A stretch of 6,623 nucleotides of DNA from an uncultured Verrucomicrobiota bacterium (GTDB lineage Bacteria > Verrucomicrobiota > Kiritimatiellia > RFP12 > UBA1067). This document shows, piece after piece, positions 1-6,239 of the stretch (the stretch's first letter is position 1; each line of letters opens with the position of its first letter). The stretch is from positions 1 through 6,623 of the forward strand of contig CALYTX010000082.1 in assembly GCA_945487985.1 (NCBI GenBank), written 5' to 3'. The position numbers were made by a program, and so were the translations under genes. The notes under the pieces are model-generated. The model was not told the origin of the DNA and did no database searches. It saw only the letters and a list, made by a program, of their open reading frames with translations.

Positions 1-1236
1 CTTGGCAATTGTGCCGCCGCCGCCCTTCTCCATCCTGCCGAGCTCGGCCATCTGCCAAACGACGCCACCATCGTCCATGATTTTGCGAATCTTGGCGATA
101 AACTCGGGCTCGCAATCGCTCGCGCCCCCCTTCGAGGTTCCACCGGTGTATTTCGAGGCCGCCGGCCCGCGGTGGAAAACGGCTCCATTCCCAGTGGAGT
201 CGACATCCGTGAAATGCGGATCTGCCGCAGCGGTGACATCGGCCGAAAGCATACTGCTACGCTCAAGCGCGCGGCGTACCATGATGTCGCGAGCAGACTT
301 CTCTTGCCGGTCGATTATTTCCGCGACGGTGTTCTCGAAAAACGAACTCGTCATGCCTGTGGCGCCGACCGAGCCGATTTCCTCCTTGTCGCACATGAGG
401 ATGGCCGCAGTTTGGCGGGGGACTTCGTCGGCCGCATCGAGCAACGCCTGCAGTCCCGCGAAGGAACAGACCCGATCGTCGTGCCCGTAACCGGCGATAA
501 GCGAACGGTCGAAACCGACCTCGCGAGGCATTCCCGCCGGTACAATCTCGAGTTCCGCCGAAAGCAAATCCTCTTCGTCGACTCCGTAGGTCTGCTTGAG
601 GAATTCCACCAGAGCGTTTTTGTCGGGCTTAGCGGCGGAATCTTCTTCCTGCTTGCGTTTAGACGCTTTCGCAAACGTCGTCCACGCCACCACGTCGAGA
701 TCTTCCGCCGGATAAAACTCCTCGCGAGTTTTCTTGGCCTGGTCATAGCCAAGATGCGGCAGAATATCGGAAATCATAAACACGGGATCATTCTTACCAT
801 CACCGACAGCGACTTCAACTTTCGAACCATCCTTGCGGAAGATAACGCCGTAAAGCGCCAACGGACGCACGAGCCACTGGTATTTCTTAATGCCGCCGTA
901 GATATGGCAGTCGAGGTAGACATACGGCCCCTTTTCATAAAGCGGCTTGGGCTTCAAATCGAGCCGCGGCGCATCAGTATGCCCGCCGACGACTTTAAGC
1001 CCCGCCTCGGCAACGGGCGTTTTGCCAATCACCGCCGCCATCACTGTACGGTCAAGATATCCGCGGTAGACTTTGTCGCCAGGCTTGAGTGTTTTGAAGC
1101 AGGAAATCTCTTTGAAGCCGCGAGACTGCAAAAGCCGCACGCTTTCGGCGTAACTGCGCCGCGCAGTCTTGGCAAGGCCCAAATACCGCATGTATTCGCG
1201 GCAGTATTCATCCATGGGCATGTATTTTATTTTCAT
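1..1236 (-). CDS. M18-family metallo-aminopeptidase (aspartyl aminopeptidase-like), C-terminus cut by window edge
   Basis: An open frame of 412 codons runs from ATG at 1236 to the left edge without a stop. M18 enzymes are cytoplasmic, dinuclear-metal aminopeptidases that remove N-terminal residues from peptides. Visible family motifs, in order: GGHTDAPRLDLKP (metal ligand His86, with Asp88), YGHDDRVCSF (probable bridging Asp253), CDKEEIGSVGATGM (general-base Glu285 and metal ligand Glu286), SADVTAA (Asp333), then KYTGGTSKGGASD and a glycine-rich GGGGTIAK at the cut. Bacterial members are about 460 residues, so roughly 50 residues, including the last metal-binding His, lie outside the window. 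The CDKEEIGS form resembles bacterial 'aminopeptidase 1' rather than the eukaryotic type. The first ATG is chosen because a strong promoter ends just before it. No Shine-Dalgarno precedes it, and none precedes Met6 or Met8, which remain possible starts. The gene follows araA by 64 bp but seems to be transcribed separately, and I see no functional link to the sugar genes. Confidence 0.93.
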   Translation of the reverse strand, partial: MKIKYMPMDEYCREYMRYLGLAKTARRSYAESVRLLQSRGFKEISCFKTLKPGDKVYRGYLDRTVMAAVIGKTPVAEAGLKVVGGHTDAPRLDLKPKPLYEKGPYVYLDCHIYGGIKKYQWLVRPLALYGVIFRKDGSKVEVAVGDGKNDPVFMISDILPHLGYDQAKKTREEFYPAEDLDVVAWTTFAKASKRKQEEDSAAKPDKNALVEFLKQTYGVDEEDLLSAELEIVPAGMPREVGFDRSLIAGYGHDDRVCSFAGLQALLDAADEVPRQTAAILMCDKEEIGSVGATGMTSSFFENTVAEIIDRQEKSARDIMVRRALERSSMLSADVTAAADPHFTDVDSTGNGAVFHRGPAASKYTGGTSKGGASDCEPEFIAKIRKIMDDGGVVWQMAELGRMEKGGGGTIAK

Positions 1237-1243
1237 AAAATTA

Positions 1244-1272
1244 ATTATACCAAAAACATACCGTCTTGGAAA
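1244..1272 (-). promoter_or_regulatory. Sigma70-like promoter with extended -10 for the M18 aminopeptidase
   Basis: Read on the minus strand, TTTCCA (1272-1267, 4 of 6 matches to TTGACA) is followed by a 17-bp spacer and a perfect TATAAT (1249-1244). The spacer ends in TGG, giving an extended -10 (TGN-TATAAT). Only eight bases separate the -10 from the ATG at 1236, so the expected transcription start falls within a base or two of the start codon. A TTGACG at 1281-1276 looks like a better -35 but is 26 bp from the -10, which is too far. The promoter lies in the gap after araA, in a locally A/T-rich stretch. This is sequence inference only. Confidence 0.6.
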
Positions 1273-1283
1273 CGCCGTCAAAC

Positions 1284-1300
1284 CGATCGTTCAACGATCG
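1284..1300 (-). terminator. Stem-loop abutting the araA stop codon, possible weak terminator
   Basis: A perfect 7-bp inverted repeat (CGATCGT, 3-nt loop, ACGATCG) begins at the base after the araA TGA (1303-1301). It would fold in the araA mRNA tail. The bases that follow (GTTTGACGG) contain only three T's in a row, so it lacks the U-tract of a strong intrinsic terminator. It may be a weak or Rho-assisted terminator, or a 3'-end stabilising hairpin. A separate promoter immediately downstream supports a transcription unit boundary here. Confidence 0.4.
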
Positions 1301-2782
1301 TCAGCTACGCAATTTCCAGGCAAGGTCGCCAAGGAAAAGCTCGTGTTCCAACTCTTCGAGGGTGGTGTTCTGGGTGATATGGACGAATTCGATGCCCATG
1401 ATACGGGCGAAATCACGCATCTGTCCTGCGGAAACATCATGGGAGAGCGTAGTGTGGTGGGCGCCGCCGGCGGCAATCCAACACTCGACGCCCGTTTCCA
1501 GATTGGGCATAGCGCGCCACATTACACGCGCCACCGGCAGATTTGGCATCTTCATAATTGGCTTGACACACATGATGTCCTGCACAATCATCCGCAGCCG
1601 CCCGCCCATATCGACGAGGGAAACGACAATCGCCTTACCGGGGCGCCCTTCGAAGACAAGTCGCGCAGGGTCGGCCTTGCCGCCGATTCCAAGCGGATGG
1701 ACTTCGATTTTCGGCTTGCCGGCAGCAAGCGAAGGACACACTTCAAGCATATGGGCACCGAGCGAATACTCACGCCCCTTCTCAAGATGGTAGGTGTAAT
1801 CTTCCATAAACGCGGTGCCGCCCTTGAGCCCCTCCGACATCGCTTTGAGAACCGCCGTCATACCGGCCACTTTCCAGTCTCCCTCGCCGCCGTAGCCATA
1901 GCCCTGAGCCATTAGCCGCTGAGTCGCCAAACCTGGAAGCTGCTCCATGCCGTAGAGATCCTGGAAGGTGTTGGAAAATGCACCAATGCCATTTTCCTCG
2001 AAAAGCCTCCGCATGGCGATTTCAGCTTTCGCCTGGTAGCGAACCGACTGTAGATTCTTGGTGTTGAAAACATACAACCGCCGGTATTCCTCCATCAACG
2101 CGTTAACATCTTTGTCAGAAACTGCTTCGATGTATTCGACGAGCCTGCCCACGGGCCAGGTGTCGCAATGCCAGCCGAGCACCTCCTGCGCGCCCACCTT
2201 ATCGCCCTCGGTAACGGCGACATCGCGCATGTTATCGCCGAAGCGCATGATCTTCAAGGATTTAGAAAACGCCACGCCCACAGCAACACGCATCCACTCG
2301 CCAATGCGTTTTTGCAATGAAGCATCCTGCCAGAAGCCGGCGATAACCTTGCGCGGCGCCCTGAGCCGCGCACCGAGGAAGCCGTGTTCGCGATCGCCGT
2401 GCGCGGCCTGATTGAGGTTCATGAAATCCATATCAATTTCACGATCGGGGATGGTGCGATTGTACTGCGTGGCCAGATGACACCAGGGCTTCTGGAGTTT
2501 TTTAATCGCATTGAGCCACATTTTCGAGGGCGAGAAAGTGTGGCACCAGGTGATGATTCCCGCGCAACGGTCGTCGAAATTGGCGAGCTTGACCGTCTCG
2601 TCAGCCTCTTCAGCAGTCTTCACCGTGGCCTTGTAGACGACCCGACACGGCAGCTTGCCGCCACGATTGAGTTTGTCGGCCATTTCTAACGCGCGTCTGG
2701 CGACGATGTCCAGAACTTCGTTTCCGTAGAGAAATTGCGAACCGACGACAAACCAAAACTCGTATTTATCTTTCATTGCCAT
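1301..2782 (-). CDS. araA: L-arabinose isomerase
   Basis: Cytoplasmic, Mn-dependent enzyme that interconverts L-arabinose and L-ribulose, the first step of bacterial arabinose catabolism. The 493-residue product has the normal family length (about 500 in E. coli). It shows the N-terminal FWFVVGSQFLYG motif, ITWCHTFSPSKMW near residue 90, LPGLATQRLMAQGYGYGGEGDWK with metal/catalytic Glu300, GGTAFMEDYTYH with Glu327, LGAHMLEVCPS with His344, LGIGGKADPARL, and AGGAHHT with His442-His443. By my comparison with E. coli AraA these correspond to Glu306, Glu333, His350 and the His449/450 pair, so the active site looks intact. The start at 2782 is chosen because AAGGAG lies 6 nt upstream. A longer in-frame reading from 2881 would overlap the preceding gene and is unlikely, and ATG 2776 has poorer spacing. 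The gene follows the esterase-rhamnosidase by 77 bp on the same strand, suggesting co-expression with glycan depolymerisation. Neither araB, araD nor a rhamnose isomerase is in this window. Confidence 0.97.
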   Translation of the reverse strand: MAMKDKYEFWFVVGSQFLYGNEVLDIVARRALEMADKLNRGGKLPCRVVYKATVKTAEEADETVKLANFDDRCAGIITWCHTFSPSKMWLNAIKKLQKPWCHLATQYNRTIPDREIDMDFMNLNQAAHGDREHGFLGARLRAPRKVIAGFWQDASLQKRIGEWMRVAVGVAFSKSLKIMRFGDNMRDVAVTEGDKVGAQEVLGWHCDTWPVGRLVEYIEAVSDKDVNALMEEYRRLYVFNTKNLQSVRYQAKAEIAMRRLFEENGIGAFSNTFQDLYGMEQLPGLATQRLMAQGYGYGGEGDWKVAGMTAVLKAMSEGLKGGTAFMEDYTYHLEKGREYSLGAHMLEVCPSLAAGKPKIEVHPLGIGGKADPARLVFEGRPGKAIVVSLVDMGGRLRMIVQDIMCVKPIMKMPNLPVARVMWRAMPNLETGVECWIAAGGAHHTTLSHDVSAGQMRDFARIMGIEFVHITQNTTLEELEHELFLGDLAWKLRS

Positions 2783-2788
2783 GATTAA

Positions 2789-2794
2789 CTCCTT
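2789..2794 (-). promoter_or_regulatory. Ribosome binding site of araA
   Basis: AAGGAG on the minus strand, six bases before the ATG at 2782. It decides the start against the in-frame ATG at 2776 (12-nt spacing) and the upstream start at 2881. Confidence 0.85.
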
Positions 2795-2797
2795 CCC

Positions 2798-2829
2798 TTC
2801 ATTGGTGTCTATCCGTATTTCTATTCGTG
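2798..2829 (-). repeat. Three degenerate tandem copies of a CACGAATAGA-like unit
   Basis: Read on the minus strand, the stretch divides without gaps into CACGAATAGA (2829-2820), AATACGGATAGA (2819-2808) and CACCAATGAA (2807-2798). The shared core is (C)ACGRATRGA. It fills the space between the hairpin at 2834-2853 and the araA ribosome binding site. I recall similar CACGAAT-rich stretches in noncoding DNA of PVC-group genomes but cannot verify this here. The function is unknown. No second copy was noticed elsewhere in the window. Confidence 0.5.
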
Positions 2830-2833
2830 ATTT

Positions 2834-2853
2834 CTGCGTCTGCAACGACGCAG
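2834..2853 (-). other. Intercistronic stem-loop between the esterase-rhamnosidase and araA
   Basis: A perfect 7-bp inverted repeat, CTGCGTC and GACGCAG, encloses the 6-nt loop GTTGCA (minus strand). It begins six bases after the TGA of the upstream gene and is followed by AAATCACG. There is no U-tract, so it is not a convincing intrinsic terminator. It could protect the 3' end of the upstream message or mark a processing site that sets different levels for the two genes. Alternatively it belongs to a dispersed intergenic element together with the adjacent tandem repeats. Confidence 0.5.
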
Positions 2854-2859
2854 GCGTCC

Positions 2860-5800
2860 TCAAAAGATGTTTTCGCCGCAAGCGAGTTCCAGTGTGGTTT
2901 CGCCGAAGACGAACTTCCCTGGAACTGGGGTGGTGATTCGACCCGAAACCTTGCCGCCGGAAAACTTCAATTCGACATCAATCCAACCGTCTGGATGCGG
3001 ATGTCGCGCCTTGATGTCCCGCAAGGGTCCGGGCACCGGCGCCACAAGCACCCTGGCGAAGAACGGCGCGTCGGATTTTATTCCAGCTAATCCCGTCTGC
3101 ATGAACCACAGCGGATGCGCGCCCCAGGCATGACAATCGCTGCGCGATTCGATTTCTGGCGTCTCAGGCGATTCGAGTAGTGCCGTTACGCCGTTTCGAC
3201 CGTAATCGCGCCAGAGATCGAGCCGCTTGACGAACAAATCTCCGCGTCCCAACTTAAAGTAGGCGTCGAAAAGATAGTAGGAGAAATACACGGTCGTGCG
3301 CTTAAGCTGCGGGTCGCTCACCAACCGCTCGAATAAGGCCCGCGTACCAGCATCGTCGAGCACCCCAGCTAAAACCGCCAGACATTGCGAATGTTCGGAG
3401 AACGTATCCTTCTCGCGGTTATCGGCGAAAAGCGAGCGCTCTTCACACCAGAACGTCTTCACGATGGCGGTCTTGAGTTTTTCACCCTTTTCCTCCCAAT
3501 AGCGCGCCTGCAGTTCGTTGCCAAGAGCGCGCTCGACGACGGCGGCGGATTGCATGGCCAGCAGCCAAAACAGATTGAGCTCGCTTGTAATGCCCTTGTC
3601 GCTGTATGTTCCCGGCACGGTGCCGTCACCCGACCACCCCTCGGTCCAATCCATAAACGACCAACCCGGCGGATTTTCTATCAACCCTTGTTCATTCTCG
3701 TAGTATTCAACCCCGGCCATCGACTTGCGCATGCCAGGAAGGCGTGCTCGCAGCCACTTGACATCGCTGTTGTTCATTACGTAATCGCCGTACATGAGCA
3801 AATAGCACAATGTGTATGAAAGCGACTCCTGCAAGCCGCGGGTCGGGAAGTTCATCGGGCACATTCCATCGTCGCGCGTGTTCAAGTCGTAAATTTCGAT
3901 GGCGCGCTTGATTAGGCGATCATCTCTCGAAAGCGCCCTGAGCACATTTAACTGCACGCGGGTATCGCCCGGATACATCTGTTGTTCGTAGTAAGGGCAG
4001 TCGAATAACATCTCATGGGCGCACATCTGCATAGCGCGCGTCGAAATGCGGCGGATGCTTTCAATCGACTGGTCGCTTGAAGAGGAAAGCGAACTTTCCT
4101 GCTCGAGCGGGTAGCGCGACTCGATATAACCGAGCTTCGTCAGCACGAGCGGCTTGTCGCCAGTCTCGATGTCAAGCCGGCACCAACGCCCGCAGCGAAA
4201 CCAAGGCGTAGAAAAAGCACCTTCCTCGCCGTCGCACACAAAAACGTCGCCGTAGCCGTCGAGGTATTTGCCGAACAATTCGCCGCGGTTGCCCTTGCGC
4301 GCATATTTGTCGGCCGGTTTTTTCGGCTCGCGAGCCGATTCGGTCCATGTCCAAGAAACGCGCGCCCCCTTGGCGCCCTTCATCACTAACTCGGGATAGG
4401 CGCAGGTGTACTGGCCACAATCAACCGCCGCCTGTGCGCGCGTGTTGGCTGGAATTACGCAAGGAACGCCGCGCTGCACAAGCGCGTTGAGCGCGCCGAC
4501 AAGTTCGCTTTTCGCTTCAGCCTCAGTATAAACATGTTCCTTGCGCCACGGCACATCCGCAGCGACGGCCTTTACTGTGAAAGGTCTTCCGCGCAGTTCA
4601 GTCTGATCTGGAAGCTGACTGGGGAACAGCATCCATCCAGCGGTGCGCCCGCCCCAAGTTCTCGGTCCCTCCACGCCAGCCGGTCCGCGTACGACCTCGA
4701 CGCTGGAATACGCCGCCGGCTCGACCGAATATGGGCCGCGCCCCGAGATCTCGAACTGCGCGCCAGTTCCCCAGACGCCGTTGGCAGACCCGAGCGAAAG
4801 CATATTTTCAAGTCTTCCAGCCTGCCAAGAGGCAACACCGGTCGTTAGCTTTTTGTCGTAGGCGCCGAGAGCTTTGCAGATAAAACCGCCGCGGTGCGAA
4901 AGCTGAGCAAGCGGACCATGCTCGCCCAACACCCAGACGACCGCCTCGAGCTTATGCTCGCCCGGTTCGAGTCCGTCAATCACATAAGTCTGGTATTGCC
5001 AATTCTCAACCGTGCCGCGGTTGGGTCCGCGAGCGACGAACTGGCCATCGAGAGTAAGGTAGAATCTCTCGTCGGCTGAAACATCGATCACAAGCGTGCC
5101 GTCGCCCTTCTCGACAGTAAAGTTCTTCCTGAATTTAACGAATTTAAAATTGGTCTGCCAATCTTTCTTGCCGCCCGGACCCAAGACGCCGGAATCACCC
5201 TCCAGCCAGATCCACGATGCGTTGTCGATTGGCTGCAGACGCAGGACATTCGTGTTGCCGCGGGTAATGCGGGCATTTCGGAACACACGATGAATTGCGC
5301 TTTTCTTGGCACCATTGCGCAAGCTCGCGGCTTTGACGGCATCTACCGCGCTATGCCACAGAATCTGCGCTCGGTCGTGCGCAATGCCGCTGGGGACATA
5401 GCGGCAGGGTTTAGCGCCGACCTTCTCCAGCCCGAAAAGAGTACCAGCCCAAACAAGTCCTTGCAGATACTCCCCGTCAAGTTTACTGAAATGGAAATCC
5501 GGCTCTGTGAAAAGGCGGTTGCGGTCGGGACAAAACTCCGCCGCCGTTCCAGTGGGAATGATTCTAAAACCATATTCGCCGGCAAAAGCGGCATAGGCGT
5601 CATGCAGCTTGGCGTACATATCAACCTGATCGAAGCCGAATTCCGCCAAGCGCTTATCCCATGGCGGATAACTCCAGGTTTCCTGAACGAGAATCTCAGC
5701 TCCCGGGGCAAGTTCGCGGATGGTCTTCACGAGCTTGTCGCCGAAAGGCCGATAAGATTGCGCGTCCCAACTAAGATGACTGCACTGTTGTATCGTAACG

Positions 5801-6168
5801 ATATCCCATTGCTCAGACTTGAGCGTCTCGGGGATGTTGGCCGGCTGATTATCCGCCGTGCGCCGTCCCTCGGAAATACGGTCATAACGATAGGGCTTGA
5901 AATTGGGCTCGGTTCTTGCGCGCTCGACATTCTGCCAATGGCGTTCGAGCGAACAGCCGCCGATATAGAGTGATGCCAGATCGAGTTTGTAGCCGTATGC
6001 GTCGGCAATCTGGGGCGTTTGCCACAGACAGCAAATCGAAAAACTGTTGCCAATCATCAAAACCTTCAATGGTCTGTCGGCGCCCTTTTCAATTTGGCTG
6101 TCGGCGATGGCATGGAGGCATTGAGCGCAAAGCGCAACCGAAAACAAAATGTGTAGTAACTTTCCCAT
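2860..6168 (-). CDS. Secreted SGNH/GDSL-type esterase (DUF4886-like) fused to a GH78-like alpha-L-rhamnosidase
   Basis: A 1102-residue protein with two enzymatic modules. Residues 1-22 form a signal peptide (hydrophobic core LLHILFSVALCAQC, probable cleavage after AIA), with no good lipobox, so a periplasmic or secreted protein is expected. Residues 34-250 are SGNH hydrolase-like: VLMIGNSFS with nucleophile Ser42, the WDIVTIQQ block near 121-128, and EPDFHFSKLDGEYL supplying Asp224 and His226. Residues about 300-435 resemble the beta-sandwich domain before GH78 enzymes (ASWIWLEGD, FRKNF, ADERFYLTLDG). The (alpha/alpha)6 catalytic part spans about 690-1030, with LFDCPYYEQQMYPGDTR (Glu728), GWSFMDWTEGW (Asp840) and ETPEIESRSDCHAWGAHP (Glu1002, Glu1005, Glu1007, His1013). 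A C-terminal beta domain ends at 1102. The esterase may remove acetyl groups and the GH78 module terminal L-rhamnose; substrates are inferred. ATG 6168 is chosen for its AGAGGAG site and because it opens the signal peptide; ATG 6204 has neither. It follows another GH78 gene by 71 bp. Confidence 0.9.
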   Translation of the reverse strand: MGKLLHILFSVALCAQCLHAIADSQIEKGADRPLKVLMIGNSFSICCLWQTPQIADAYGYKLDLASLYIGGCSLERHWQNVERARTEPNFKPYRYDRISEGRRTADNQPANIPETLKSEQWDIVTIQQCSHLSWDAQSYRPFGDKLVKTIRELAPGAEILVQETWSYPPWDKRLAEFGFDQVDMYAKLHDAYAAFAGEYGFRIIPTGTAAEFCPDRNRLFTEPDFHFSKLDGEYLQGLVWAGTLFGLEKVGAKPCRYVPSGIAHDRAQILWHSAVDAVKAASLRNGAKKSAIHRVFRNARITRGNTNVLRLQPIDNASWIWLEGDSGVLGPGGKKDWQTNFKFVKFRKNFTVEKGDGTLVIDVSADERFYLTLDGQFVARGPNRGTVENWQYQTYVIDGLEPGEHKLEAVVWVLGEHGPLAQLSHRGGFICKALGAYDKKLTTGVASWQAGRLENMLSLGSANGVWGTGAQFEISGRGPYSVEPAAYSSVEVVRGPAGVEGPRTWGGRTAGWMLFPSQLPDQTELRGRPFTVKAVAADVPWRKEHVYTEAEAKSELVGALNALVQRGVPCVIPANTRAQAAVDCGQYTCAYPELVMKGAKGARVSWTWTESAREPKKPADKYARKGNRGELFGKYLDGYGDVFVCDGEEGAFSTPWFRCGRWCRLDIETGDKPLVLTKLGYIESRYPLEQESSLSSSSDQSIESIRRISTRAMQMCAHEMLFDCPYYEQQMYPGDTRVQLNVLRALSRDDRLIKRAIEIYDLNTRDDGMCPMNFPTRGLQESLSYTLCYLLMYGDYVMNNSDVKWLRARLPGMRKSMAGVEYYENEQGLIENPPGWSFMDWTEGWSGDGTVPGTYSDKGITSELNLFWLLAMQSAAVVERALGNELQARYWEEKGEKLKTAIVKTFWCEERSLFADNREKDTFSEHSQCLAVLAGVLDDAGTRALFERLVSDPQLKRTTVYFSYYLFDAYFKLGRGDLFVKRLDLWRDYGRNGVTALLESPETPEIESRSDCHAWGAHPLWFMQTGLAGIKSDAPFFARVLVAPVPGPLRDIKARHPHPDGWIDVELKFSGGKVSGRITTPVPGKFVFGETTLELACGENIF

Positions 6169-6172
6169 GGTT

Positions 6173-6179
6173 CTCCTCT
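6173..6179 (-). promoter_or_regulatory. Ribosome binding site of the esterase-rhamnosidase
   Basis: AGAGGAG on the minus strand, ending four bases before the ATG at 6168. It favours this start over the in-frame ATG at 6204, which has no Shine-Dalgarno and would add 12 residues before the signal peptide. Confidence 0.8.
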
Positions 6180-6239
6180 GCTTGAAATTAGTAGATTGCA
6201 ACATTGAAAATAAGCCTTGAGCTTTGCCGGAACTGCGAA

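Noticed and set aside
351..752. 133-codon minus-strand open frame in another phase inside the aminopeptidase gene
   Set aside because: Same strand but out of frame with a well-supported gene; the product is Arg/Ser-rich with no domain, so it is a composition artefact.
172..1377. 401-codon open frame on the plus strand
   Set aside because: It lies antisense to the M18 aminopeptidase, whose metal-binding motifs are all present on the minus strand. The plus-strand product has no recognisable domain and an Arg/His-rich composition typical of a shadow frame in GC-rich DNA.
1169..1915. 248-codon open frame on the plus strand
   Set aside because: Antisense to araA and the aminopeptidase start; no recognisable motif or ribosome binding site.
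2783..2881. N-terminal extension of araA from 2881
   Set aside because: It would translate the intergenic hairpin and tandem repeats and overlap the end of the upstream gene. The AAGGAG site fits the ATG at 2782 and the family N-terminus begins there.
4081..4140. Serine-rich run (SSLSSSSD, residues 692-699) as an interdomain linker in the esterase-rhamnosidase
   Set aside because: The stretch sits where GH78 proteins normally enter the catalytic domain (a 'SSD..l..i' segment before the DCP motif), so it is part of the fold and not a linker.
5290..5973. 227-codon open frame on the plus strand
   Set aside because: Antisense to the SGNH esterase module, which has clear catalytic motifs on the other strand.
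6205..6239. Possible terminator after the partial rhamnosidase (AAGC, 5-nt loop, GCTT, then ATTTTC on the minus strand)
   Set aside because: The stem is only 4 bp, half of it A-T pairs, and the T-run is short, so it is not distinguishable from chance. Read-through into the next gene seems more likely.
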